From contig CM041199.1 of assembly GCA_023078555.1 (NCBI GenBank), positions 8,251,315 to 8,315,314 on the forward strand: DNA of 64,000 nt. The letters are read 5' to 3'. Positions within the stretch are counted from its first letter, which is position 1; the number at the start of each line of letters is the position of its first letter. Of the stretch, positions 12,860-24,377 are shown piece by piece. The notes beneath the pieces are model-generated. The model was not told the DNA's origin, ran no database searches, and saw only the letters and a list, made by a program, of their open reading frames with translations. The stretch comes from Ulva prolifera. Lineage: Eukaryota; Chlorophyta; Ulvophyceae; Ulvales; Ulvaceae. The position numbers were made by a program, and so were the translations under genes.

Positions 12860-13480
12860 GTGTCCTTCATCAGGTGGTGTCATCGCCTATGCCCGAGTGC
12901 TCTGTATCCGGCAACAGGTTCCACCCCTACCAAAGCTGCCAAAAGGATTGATCCCCTAGCTGCTGTAGCTGGATGCGACCGCCTGGCGTGGGCCCGTGTT
13001 GGGGAGGGGGGGGACCCGGAAGGGTATGGTGCACTGAACAGTTCAATCCGTTCTAAGATCAGTGCCTTCAGAGCGGCACGCCCTGGTGGCAATGGTCCCC
13101 AAGAGCAGGGAAAGGCCCACCAACGTGCTGTTCGTGCACGTGCCGTGAGTGGAGCTAGAGCTGCTTTGCGAGCGTTCACTGCTGGGCGATTCAGAAGTGA
13201 TGACGCTTATGCTGGGCGGGCATACTGCGAGGTGCTATCGACTCTGGTGTCTGCAACACCGGTGTCTGTCATGCCAGATTTCGCGTGCTCCAGGCGAAAG
13301 GCAGGTTGGGAGCCTGCCAGCAGCAGTAGGTCAAGCCAGACCAGGGGCCTTTGGGCACGATTCGCTCGTAGCCAGGGTCATCTACTGTCTGGCTTCCATC
13401 AATTTCGATTGAATCTCCTAGTGAATCCTGGACAACTAGATATCGATGATGAGGATGATGATGCTGGTGCTGTAGGCTAG
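12860..13480 (+). CDS. Hypothetical ORF, about 200 codons
   Basis: An open frame rich in Ala, Arg and Ser that ends with a short acidic tail (DIDDEDDDAGAVG). No recognised domain and no clear promoter or intron context. The opposite strand is also fairly open, so this may not be a real gene. The following 13481-14682 has nothing further that I can support. Confidence 0.2.
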   Translation: MSFIRWCHRLCPSALYPATGSTPTKAAKRIDPLAAVAGCDRLAWARVGEGGDPEGYGALNSSIRSKISAFRAARPGGNGPQEQGKAHQRAVRARAVSGARAALRAFTAGRFRSDDAYAGRAYCEVLSTLVSATPVSVMPDFACSRRKAGWEPASSSRSSQTRGLWARFARSQGHLLSGFHQFRLNLLVNPGQLDIDDEDDDAGAVG

Positions 13481-14682
13481 TGTTTGTGTAAACAGGGTCA
13501 GCCTCCAAGGCTAGTGATATTGGAGGAGGTCTGGTCTTGTGAACGGGCAGATTGCTACTTGATGTATCTCGTTCTGCACACACTCAAGTGGGTTTGCATT
13601 GTGTCGACCAATACCATTCACTCTTGCTGCCGCACCAACACGTGATAGCGCACACTGGCATCTTCAAGGACAACGTCTCCGCCTACCCCACCATGTCTCG
13701 TGTATATCGCTGGTGCATTTTTGCAGAACAACTGTGGTCTGGAAGAGACTGTAGATGCATTGGCCTCGGGTCTGAGTTGATCTAAGTTGAAAAAGAAAAT
13801 GGGGACAGCCAAACTTACTCCCCGGCATCCCCTTAATTTGTGACCTGACGAATGAGATTCGCGGCTGTTTCGGGATTCTGGGCACTGTGCAGAGATCTGG
13901 GCTTTCACTGGCATTTCTGTTTATTCTCGTTCAAGTCATGAAAAGCCGGGAGAACCACTCCAAAAATTCTCAAATTAACCATGCAAAGTTTTGTGAGGTT
14001 GGCTTTGGCGGATATAGCAGTGGGATGCGAGCTAGAGTCCACAGGCTGCTATGCAGCACATGGCAGCCACAATCACCAAGGCGCTCTTCGCCTGCTGCTG
14101 ACGATTGCCTATTCAAGAGTAGACATCATCTGATTATCTCCCGCTTGCCAGAGCTTGATCGTTGCTGATACTCGACGATCGTGCAGACCGTGCAGTAGAG
14201 CAGCCTGCCTCGACATGTACCCTCGTAGCCACTACCTGAAGGTGCTGTCAAGCACGTAAATGACCAAATAATATAATGCTGTCCGGAAATCGCGTCATCC
14301 CATAGTGATCAGAATATATTATTTTGTCATCTCGGATTGACGAATACCCGGACACCGATCTAATATTTGGTCCTTTCCACTTCATGGGCAGCATAGGCGC
14401 AAAACTCGCCATGTGGCTACGAGGGAGCCACGCCCCAGGCTGATGTCACTTGTAATACTCACTGTAAAACTCGAGTCAGATAAACAGCACTAATATGTCG
14501 TGAATCTAACTGTGCACGCTGGATAATACTATCATCAGGTTCATGGAGTAGAGAAGGCTCATCCTCTTTTGACATTGACACTGCAAAATAGCATTACAAA
14601 CATTTTGAAAGCGGTACAACAGTCACCAGCCATCGGCAGTACAGTCACCATTCTAACATTAAAGCAGAACCGCTGAGCCAAA

Positions 14683-17600
14683 TCACGGTCCGTATCCTGG
14701 CCACGGCCAACTGGCCTTGGCTGCCCGGATCCACTCCAGGAAGGCAATGGACGCCCCTCCCCTACTAGCGTGATAGGCTGTCATCGCATCACATCCCTGG
14801 GTGATGCTTTGAGCTCTTTTCAGGATCCTCTCCCGCTCGTCGGGGCCAGTAGCTCCTTTCGCCTGCGTCATCAATTTCTTCACTGACTTCCTGAGGTAAT
14901 TGGTGTGAGCATGCAGAGCCCGTGTACTGCGATGACGGCTATTGCGTCCAAAGCGGCCACGCAGAACAGAGGCCATTGTCTTCAGGGTCTTGGTCTTGCG
15001 AGGACCTTGGTCGGCCTCATCGCCACTGTCACCATCGCCGGGTTGAAGGTCTAGGATGTCTGCAAAAGCTATCAAAACTTGATATGACTGCTAGTAAGCG
15101 CCTCTTGTCGCAACAGTGCGAAGCGATCAATACCCCGGAAGGCTCGCCATGACAGAGGTCGAGTCAGGCCAATACAATACTGATGTATGTACGTGGCAGT
15201 CAAACGCACTGCAGAAGTTCAAAGAAGAAGCACATTCGACAACAGCTGCCGTACACCACCAGGTGACTGGAGTGAGACATGGACAGTGTGCTGAGCTGAT
15301 GTCAAGGGCGTACCACTGAGCGCCATCTTCACGAACTGTGCGGCAGGGGCAGCAACGGAAGCCGCCACCATGTTGTCGGAGTCTCCGGTTGGCGGGGGAG
15401 CGTTGACCAGAGCCAACGGGCTGGTAGAATCCCTATGAGAGGTCGTGGCTGGACACGTCACTTCGGTAGAATTGTCATTGGCCGGCGCGGTGGAGTCATT
15501 TGATGAGGCTGACAGCTTGATCTGCAAGACGCCAGTGTAAGTGTCAGGATGCAACGCCTCTGCACACCAACAGGAGAAGTCCGCTGGCATTGGCAGAAGC
15601 TGGATTGCGTTTGTGTGCCTGCCATCCAGAGCATGGGCATATAACAGTCGGCCAACGTCTGATAATATCTCAGCATCTGGGTCCCACTCGGGAATCAGCG
15701 TCTGCACGATTGAATCCTTCGTTCGGGGATCAGCCCCGCGAAGGACAGCATAGGCATAACAAATCACCCCGTTCTGCAAGGGAACATCTGAGTTATTCTG
15801 GGCACCCCCCCCCACACACAATCTTGACTACCTGCAAGAAATCCATTGCATGTAGTTTGCTGTAGTTTGCACGTTTATCGCCACAAACAGTACTCAGCAT
15901 CCATGAGTGCCGCACCTGCGTCAGACCCCAACACAGCACTGAGAATGATAGTGTGGGTGGGCACCACCCATCACGACCAGTAGCTAGGATAGCACGGACC
16001 GGCTGGTGACCGCCTTCATCAAGTGTAGTCACCACCTGAATCTTGTCAGTTTGTTTGGTCAGCCACGCAAGCATGAGCAGGACCATGGGCCCGGCCAAGA
16101 TACCATCGTCACCGTTGGAGAAAATCCCGTGCAAAGCCTGAGCGAGGAGGTCGGCCTCGAGCATGCAGTGGTCTACATGAAACCGAACACTGCTGGACCA
16201 GGTATAGAGCCGTTGGAGCGCATGTACAGTCTGAGACCAAAATCATGAGGCAGTGCCAACACCAGAATGGCCGCACACCAGCTGCTCGAAGCTCGGCCTC
16301 AGGGTACACTCTTGAGGCCAACTTCAGGATGGGATCCTTGCTTTGCTTCTCGCGATCAGCCACAGCCTTGGTTTCCATGGCGTCCAGCATCTCGGGGATA
16401 GTGACTGGTCCCCCCGCACCCTTCTCATTCAGCGCATTGCGAACCGTAGCGATTGGAGCCTGGCGCATCACCTGTTGGCAAGCATATTCCTTGAAATTGT
16501 GGGTTAGATCTATACAGGCACAACATTTTCGTTAGTTTCTAGTTCATGTCACCCACAGCAGCGCAACATTGCACAGCCAAGGAAAGAGAATATTACTCTG
16601 GAGTTGCTCCTTCAACCTGTCGAACAAATGTTCCACTGGAGTAGTCTTGACACTCGTAAAAAGCAAGTATTTGAAATAATCTGGAAATTGGGTCTTACAA
16701 CCATCTGGGACCACACCCTGTGCGGCTCGCAATGATTCAGACAGAGTAGATGCAGTCAGCATACCAATGTCCTCTGCTGAAAGCCGGTGTACCTACACAT
16801 TCAGTACAGGAAGGTTGGCTGGTGACGCATTGATGCCGGTGCATCTTAATCATGAAGCTATGACGCACCATTTGAGGGTAGAACTTTGTCTCTGGACACA
16901 AACCGGAGGAATCTGTCATGGCACCGAATAATATGGCCCACACGACAGGTGGCAGCTGCGAGCACACGCCATGTGTGAACAACTGACGCTGTCCAATAAG
17001 GTACACCACAGCCAGGGAAATCTGCGCAGATGACCTGAACCTGGAAACACGGTTTACTATGTTCGGCGACAGCTCATTAGAGGGGAAGTGGACATACTCC
17101 AGTCGGCAGCAACAATATCCAGTCACGTAACAAGCTGCAATCCCGCACCATGCAGCGGGTTCGACTTTGTCATTGTAAGTCCGGCGCAGCGAGAACAGCG
17201 GGTGCCGTTTGATCTCATTGATCGCACTCAGTATGACAGGGGACGTGTTGGGCTTCTTCTCTTCCCAGGTCAAGTTGACATTCACGACCGATGCAAGGAG
17301 AAGCCCGAGCTGAGTCGGATCACTGAATCCAAACTGAATGTGCCCGTGACAACCTGCCTTTTGAACGATGGACAGCCCAGTCGGAAGAGACCGCATCGGA
17401 CCTAGGCATGTGTCAAGTGGAGGGGCAGCAGCTCCAGTGGTGAAGGTGTCGCCAGCAGTTGCCGCAGAATCACCCCCCCCCCCCCTCCCCCCCCCCCCAC
17501 CACAAAGCGGTAGGGACGCATGGGTGGAAGCACCGGTGGGAGCAACGCTTGGAATAACACGCAAAACATCAGTGGCGGACACACCAAACAGGCGTTTTGT

Positions 17601-18186
17601 GAGGTCCTCGAAAAATCCACCAGGCTCGCACAACCCACGCAGCAGTTTGTCACAGCCCGCCAAGAGGGATGCTGGCGTTGGCGCCGAAAAGGCACCCACA
17701 TACATATGCAGCCTAGTGCTGCAACTGTTGATCACTACCTTGAACTTTTGGCGCATGACGTCTTCACGCGGAACTCCCTGCGCCGGCAGACACCCTAGAT
17801 TAGCACCTCATCGACTGCAATGACTGAGCTAATTGAGACACTTGTCAACTGTCTTCTGCAAAGCAGTGGGCCACACAGGGGGATGGCGAGAGTGACAAGG
17901 CAAGTACAGGTACCTGGGGTGAGGTTTCAATCCAGTGAATCATGCGGTGACACACAGATTGAGCTGCCTCTATCATCATAGGCATATCATCCGTGTTAAG
18001 ACCTAACTCGAGCAATATCGTGCAGACGTCCTCTGTCCACAACTTGTACATGGCTGCAGCCGTGAACCCTTGATCCGCAGTGCCAGTCGCAGGAGCCACA
18101 TCGTCTTCTCCGTCCGAGCCACTGTCATTTGAAAAATCGCCCCGACTACCAGGGCGACCTGGTGAGGAGAACACTATCGAAGCCAT
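14683..18186 (-). CDS. Unrecognised multi-exon gene
   Basis: A chain of minus-strand coding blocks with GT-AG borders between them: about 18186-17920 (ATG, then a Ser/Gly/Asp-rich acidic N-terminus and a helical part with GLNTDDMPMMIEAAQSVC), 17750-16850 (the longest, about 300 aa, with an internal Gly run encoded by poly-C at 17467-17500), 16740-16560, 16470-16230, 16160-15830, 15790-15230 and 15075-14683. The last is a basic helical tail ending in PWPGYGP and TGA. Several blocks are clearly protein-like, with hydrophobic cores and mixed composition, but no domain is recognised. The GL-x-PD...-VC pattern in the first block faintly resembles the last exon of the orphan gene in the two CACTA elements, so transposon origin is possible. 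Exon limits are approximate. Confidence 0.45.
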
Positions 18187-19453
18187 AATCAGGAACAGCA
18201 AGCAGGCGCGAGGCACTGGAATCAGCGTTGAGCAGTAACGGAGGTCCCCAAAATCAGCAATGAATGACATGTCCACTCATACACATCAACCAACTCGATT
18301 TTTAGGTCGATGATCGTGTGCGTGCGATCGCCGGCAGCTTGATGGATGTTCGGTGCACGCGCACGACGTATCGAGGGTGGCTTGGACCTCCAAAGCGCGA
18401 CAGTGTACTGCACCGTTGTGGCCCCGCTCGCAGTGTCATGTTATAGGTTCATCATGCACGCCTATCCGGCAAGCCTGTCACTTTGTCTGCTTGTAATGGC
18501 TCTTGAGTTTCACGTATATCGAACCGCATCAATTCTCGTCAGCGTCTCCACGGTCAACGGACCTGCGCGTTCGGTAACTAAAACGGCGCAGATGCTAGCC
18601 CGAGAGACGTCGGCCAATCAACACACAAGCAAGGTACAGTACCTACATTTCCATGCTGCCGGTGCAGGTGTGTCTGACCGAGGTAGGAACACAATGCCGA
18701 CCCCGTTGTTGTTCCTGATACGCCACATCCACAGTCGATCTGCCTGTTGAGACCACGCACAAAAGCACCTGCAGGCTTTTGTAAGTCTCGCCAGCGCTGA
18801 CTGCCGGCAATTCGACGTTGGATGCGAGGTTGCACGGTGTTAGTTTCGTTGATGGTGGCTTGTAGTTGCCGCAGGCCACAATACCATAGTGCCTGGGACA
18901 GGCAAACACATATGTAACCTACACCGTCCAACGTGACCAGACCGTGGATGATCGCTGCAGCGTTGTAACAGTGGCGACTGGTTTGATTGCGCGGTGGACC
19001 GCAGGTACCAGAACCGACAGGAGAACAGGCACGAACTGTACGAAGCGTGAGACAGGAAGAGGCATTCAACGATTCAAGGATGGTGCGAGCCACCATCAAC
19101 GCATATTCTCACGTCAAGTAACCTGTCATGTCGTGAATGCGGAACGAGGTTCACCACTGTCACAACTGAGTCACGTGCCATGATTTCGTTGCATTCTATC
19201 CTTCAGTCTGACAATACATCCGTACTGCAGGTTCATAGAACGGGTACAAGTGGCAAAACGCGCTGACATGGCCATTGAGACACACAACGTCAGCGAGTTG
19301 CAAGACGCTGTCATCGGACTGGAGCCTAACGATGCAACAAGAAGCGAAGCCTGTGTTTATTGACAGACTCTTGACCTTGATGACTCTTGACCTTGTTTCG
19401 GCATGCAATTCAACGAGGCGGATCAACCGTCACATGGACGTGCAGCAACCATG
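18187..19453. other. Intergenic, no supported gene
   Basis: ORFs of up to 173 codons exist on the minus strand (18578-19099), but none has domain, splice or composition support. Confidence 0.4.
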
Positions 19454-19772
19454 GCCGTTGGCTTGTGCGTGACGAGGGATGTGCTGCAGCACATCCCTCG
19501 TCACGCAGAAGCCAGCGGATTCGATTGCATTAATCATGTCCGCAGGCTCGTGCGTGTCGTGGGATGTGGTGCAGCACATCCCTCGTCACGCACAAGCCAA
19601 CGGCCTCGATTGCATCCCGCTCGTTGCAGCATCATGCCACACGCAGGTGCACCACACTGCTGGTTGATGCGGATGGTGCAGACCGTGCAGCCAATCCGCA
19701 TCAGCTGTGCGTGGGCACTTTTTTTTTACGGCGGATGCTCCCCGCCCTTGTGGGTAGAGCGGATCCGCCGTA
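19454..19772. repeat. Cluster of nested hairpins
   Basis: A near-perfect palindrome at 19455-19518 is centred on GTGCTGCAGCAC. A second imperfect palindrome follows at about 19545-19614, whose right arm repeats the right arm of the first, so the outer arms also pair. Two shorter hairpins follow: arms TGATGCGGAT (19665-19674/19694-19703) and TACGGCGGAT (19727-19736/19763-19772). No coding signal. Confidence 0.8.
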
Positions 19773-20035
19773 GCATATCTGGTTCAGCGTACCTGCCTCA
19801 GAAGGGCGGGCGCCCGATTATGTTAATAAATAAAATGGTCAATTAAGGGGGCTCCGCCCTTACAGTATTGCCGGAATAATGATTCACATGTCGCCCTTAC
19901 TTTTGCCATTCGTTAAATCATGCCGCCCTTAATTAGGCTTCAAAAAGTGCCACCCCAAATAAGGGCGAAATCTAAGGGCGACAGTAAGGGCGACATGTCA
20001 CTTTCCAAGGGCAAAATAAGGGCGGGGGTAGGTAC
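19740..20035. repeat. Clustered CGCCCTTA / TAAGGGCG motifs
   Basis: At least nine occurrences of CGCCCTT(A) or its complement in about 290 bp (for example near 19741, 19853, 19889, 19922, 19965, 19975, 19985 and 20022), in both orientations. Spacing and density resemble the subterminal binding sites of a CACTA or similar DNA transposon. No terminal inverted repeat was recognised next to it. Confidence 0.6.
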
Positions 20036-20061
20036 AGACGGAGGACGGGTCTGCGGCGGTG

Positions 20062-20273
20062 GTGCGGGACGTGCAGAAACGCAATGCTTATTGTGCGTAC
20101 GACCCTGATGCATATACTTCTGTGCTGTTGTCGCATGAGACGCGTGGTCGGTTGGGACGGCCTGCTATACATATGAATCACTTGAATCGGCCGGCAAAGA
20201 TTGCGTCTCGTTGTGGTGTGGTGAACCATGGTCTGTTTGTGATGAATGCTTTGCGCCGGTTGAGTGTGGCGTA
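20062..20273 (+). pseudogene. Possible C-terminal fragment of a retrotransposon polyprotein
   Basis: A 70-codon frame ending in TAG. Its pattern, a Ser-His-Glu-Thr...GRLG.PA block followed by HGLFVMNALRRLSVA, resembles the tail seen after the reverse transcriptase in some algal LINE-like elements. This is my recollection of the pattern, not a search result. No RT or endonuclease domain lies upstream, so it would be a short relic. Confidence 0.25.
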
Positions 20274-21034
20274 GTGCAAAGGGAATGCTGATAAGCATGT
20301 ATGTGCTCCGTACGCGTGCGGGGCTTCAATCTTTGGCTGGAATCACCTAGGGCTGTAGTACGCGCTCGTGCCCGGCCTAGTGCCACGAATGAGTGAGTGG
20401 ATGTGCGAGTGGATTCCGATAAACGGCTCCATGCCCAGCCTCTGTTCTTTGTGACCACATACGCAGCTGGCTTCAGATATATACATATATACTGTATACG
20501 TAGTACACTGTCAGATGTTGGCGCCCATACGTAGCAAGCAAAGAAGCCCTGTCCCGAGCATCACACGTCCTGACCATAGTTAATCATCCTTGCAATTGCA
20601 AGCCTTGATGGCATCATGCCTGACTCAGATAGACGATCTTCCATATTTCAAAGTCTTCGTTGACAGAACGATAGCTTTGATACATGCATACGTATATGGC
20701 GTGCAGCAGGCAGAGTTCCCGCGATCGGCGGACATGTTTGTTTGGTGCAATTCCGCCTCAGGCTGAGCTTGACTCCGCATAGAGTCTGTGCGCTCATCCA
20801 CGCTGTGCATCCTCAGGCGTATACATACCTGCCCTATCTAATTGAGAACAGCCCGTATGCAGCTGCGCAATAGTGTACTTCCCGACTTTTGATCTCGGCC
20901 ATGGCACAAATCGTGACAGCCAGATGTGCCTACCAGCCTACTGAGTAGTAGTACATGTACCTTAAGGTAAATTTCAGGCCGCCTTGCCAAGCGGCTTGCC
21001 AAGCGCAGCCTGCACTGATCATGATACCCCCCCG

Positions 21035-21038
<4 letters not shown>

Positions 21039-21072
<34 letters not shown>
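21039..21072. repeat. 34-base poly-C run
   Basis: Uninterrupted C from 21039 to 21072, preceded by another C/G-rich stretch. The flanking 20274-21550 region holds no supported gene. Confidence 0.9.
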
Positions 21073-21650
21073 ATATGCATGTCGAGATCCTGTCAGGCCT
21101 GCCTGCCAACGCTGCTGCCGCCGATTCGTGCCGGCAGACACACGATGCACTGTGGAGTCCATAGCGTGGCTGCACCCCACCGGCAGAATGAGAGTCATGC
21201 ATGCATGAGCGCGATATGTCCCCTTGCTTGGGCTTGCCAACTTGAAGTAGCCGGCCTGAGCGAAAGGGGGGGGGGTTAAATGTGTTCGGTACCGGTCGTG
21301 GACGGGCCAAATGCATATGTTGACTCAACATTCGGAATCTATATATGGAGCTCTAGAAGAAGTTCTTCTTCTTCAAACTATCACAAAGGTCACAACGGTT
21401 CACTGGAATCTAGCACTAAATTACCGATCGGCGCCACTCTCGCACGGCACGGCAGCCAAATCCATGTATGTTGTATGTCATTTCATACGGTATGAAATGC
21501 ATGTCGCCTTCGGTGGGTACCCGGTGGTTGTACTAGCTATAGCACATGCATAGTTAACTCGGAGTTGTCAATGTCCGATAGGATACGGCTCGGTAAATTC
21601 AGATTTAGTTTACTTGACTAACTTTGAAAGTACTAGTAGTACATGCATGC

Positions 21651-21716
21651 GCAGAAGACCGGAATTCCGAATCTCGAAACCATATGGTTTCGAGATTCGG
21701 AATTCCGGTCTTCTGC
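21651..21716. repeat. Perfect 66-bp palindrome, no loop
   Basis: Both 33-base arms match exactly around a central CATATG. The left arm begins GCAGAAGACCGGAATTCC and the right arm ends with its complement. Not inside a gene. Confidence 0.95.
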
Positions 21717-22889
21717 CAGGCTTCGGATGGGATTCGGTTTCAGTGTTTGTTTTCTCCCGTTCACTCTTTTGTAATTACCGCTGCAGTGCATGTGCAGCTC
21801 GAGCTCTGCAGGCTAGCACTGCAGCGGTACTACTAGTAGTCACGGTGTCGACTGCAGCAGCCCGCTCAGAGAGATCGCAATTATCAATGATTTATCACCA
21901 GCACTTGCAATACACTGACACCACACGCAGCAAGGATTCTCTCAATCGTATTCTGCTCAATACTGTAGCACCTGCACAGCGTTGATGCTGCCGGCAGCAC
22001 GGCACGTGCACGTGGTGCGCATGCGCTGCGCGCTGGTTCGACGCCACGGCGCCGGCGCGCCGCGGCGGTACATCCACACCTTGCATGTGCAGTTCACAGT
22101 GAAATTCACCCGAGCTCGTAGCGAGCGCTGTAGCACGCGCACGAGTGTGCACAGCCATAAGCTCTATAGGATCAGGCATGCCAACGCGGGCAGCACATCG
22201 CAGCAAGGAATCCGCGAAGGTGTGAGTGCACTTCAAGGAAATTGTGACCGCGCCCAGAGATGCGCATGCATACCACCTGCAGTGCCCTCGATCAGTATTG
22301 ATCAATTGAGCACGGCGCAATACTGATCGATCCTCCAGGAAGCATATGTGCATGCGTGATCTGGTATACCTACGTATTGGTCCTGCCGGTTCATGGGCCC
22401 GTTAACGTTTCCAAGACCCTGTGAAAGGGCTGATCATCTTCCGATCCAGACAACCTGCAGGGACAACCTACATGTGCGCCGAGCTATGTACATACACACA
22501 TGTGCAGGGGATATATAAATATTTGTGAAGATTTCCACTTGCATGCGCTCACGTAATGTTTCAGACTCGGCTCCTGAGTCACGTGGTCCAATTGCAACTT
22601 GTATGTGCATGAGGGCTCTGCATGTGGTTCTTTTTCGGTGGGAGATTGGCAGTGCAAAGACAAAAACACAGTGGCAAATTATTTCTGATCGGGCTGACAT
22701 CGATGTCGATGCCGGCAGCGGCGGGCAGCCTCAGGCTGCCAAACGATCAGTTACCCGGGTAGCCGATCGAAGGACCCCCTAGCTAGGGCCTATAGGCCTT
22801 GAGGCTTGACAGCGGTCGGAGTGACCACGGTTGCAGTGTAAATGCTGATCCCTTGCAACATTTTCAGCGTGTGAACCCGGGCCCGTTCA

Positions 22890-23287
22890 TTCGGAGTTGT
22901 CAATGTCCTCTACAGTATACGGCTCTGTTGAACGAAAAGCGCCAACCCCGGATCCGGGGATTAATTGTCAACTGATGAGGATGGGATGCCTATATAGTGC
23001 TACTTGCGTGGCAGCTTCACTCGTAACAGGCTCACTGCAGCTGATAATTATAACTTGAAATCTGGATTTACTGGCAGTAAATCCAGATTTCAAGTTATTC
23101 TACTTGACATGTGTCAAATATATGGCCGGGTGGGTGCCGCCGAGCTGCTCACTGTAGCATCCGGTGCCATGGTATCTGCAGATACCTGCAGGTCAGCTCT
23201 GGATACCAGGCACACAGGCTCTTAAGAGCAACAGTTGTTGAGCGAAAAGCGCCAACCCCCGAGGGTTAATTGTCAACTGATGAGGAT
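22890..23287. repeat. Dispersed and locally duplicated non-coding motifs
   Basis: Contains a third copy of the GGAGTTGTCAATGTCC...ATACGGCTC repeat (22890-22926; others at 6219 and 21555). It also holds two copies of a roughly 55-bp block (22927-22983 and 23237-23287) built from CGAAAAGCGCCAACCCC, a short GC hairpin and TTAATTGTCAACTGATGAGG. Confidence 0.65.
23050..23098. repeat. 49-bp hairpin: perfect 23-bp arms, 3-base loop
   Basis: Arms 23050-23072 and 23076-23098 are exact complements, beginning ATAACTTGAAATCTGG, separated only by GGC. Confidence 0.95.
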
Positions 23288-23442
23288 ATCCGTACGGCAA
23301 CACCCCGGGTGTGAAAGTCCAGTGATAACACCGCTCTACCACTGGACACCACGGGACCGGGCCAGAAGAGCTCGAGCAGCTGCTCGAGCGCTCAGATGGG
23401 CCCATCCCGGGCCCTGCCAGTGGGGGTCGACAGTGGGGAGAT

Positions 23443-23800
23443 CACTAGGAGAATGGTGACGTGGTGGTGGGGAACGTGCGAGGACGGCTCGCGGAAGAGG
23501 GGCGGATGCGTGGCGGAGCCCCCGGAACAGCGAAAGGACTGTTAGCGGAGCGTCCGGAAGGCAGTCCGGAGCGTGGGAGGAAGTTCCGCGAGCGTTCCGA
23601 CCGGGTGGTTTCCAAGTGCACTCCACGTGGGTGTTCCGCCGGAACGTTTCCGGAGTGGTGCCGGAACGCGCGAAGGTTCCGCAATGCATCCGAAGGACTG
23701 TTTGAGGAAGAATGCTTAAAATTTCGGAATGATTTCGGATCCGGGGACGTTCCGGCGGAGCCTTGCGGAAGCCGTCCGGAAGCGTGGACGAACATGCTGG
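23443..23800. repeat. Left TIR and subterminal TCCGGA-rich zone of copy 1
   Basis: The TIR occupies about 23443-23460. Over the next 340 bp the motif TTCCG/CGGAA occurs about 20 times in both orientations, as expected for subterminal binding sites of a CACTA accessory protein. Confidence 0.75.
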
Positions 23801-24377
23801 TTCATGAGGGGTTATTACTTGGTTACTCTCTGTTCGACCGTGCCGGAGGCAGAGTACGTACGTGGTGAGGTCAGCGAGGCCTCCTTTACATGTGTGCCAC
23901 GTGCATGTTGCCGTTGACACGGATGCGACTCGGTATCGGTGTTTGTTCTCTCTCATTCACTCTATTTTAACAGGTGCACCAGGTTTTCAACGTGAATCGC
24001 GAATGGTGCGCACATGACATACGGTCTTGCGGGATAGGCAGTTTCGCGTACGCGTATACAAGCAGCATGTACACCGTGGTTCCGAAACAAGACAGCTTTG
24101 TTGATGTGTTCACACGAGTTTGTAGGCAGGCGGTCATGCCTTGCATAGGCAATCATAGACTATCATAGACATTGCTTACATTGAGATCTCGTCACCTTGT
24201 GACCTCTGCATGTCCATACGGAACGACATTACTACTATAACAGGTAATGCCACGTCTAACATGTCATATACCCCACTCATACACTCGGCCACGACCGCCT
24301 GTGTTCAGGGACAGTGTCTTCTGAGCCCCCGTTGGTGTACAACTAATATACAGACATCTTCAATCTGAGTCTTCACC

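Noticed and set aside
22955-22983. Bacterial trp/tac-like promoter (complement contains TTGACAATTAATC)
   Set aside because: Chance match in a eukaryotic repeat. No -10 box at the right distance and no bacterial gene context.
22927-23320. Hammerhead ribozyme (CTGATGAG and GAAA present)
   Set aside because: The core pieces are in the wrong order or spacing, and no set of stems I and III closes around a UH cleavage site.
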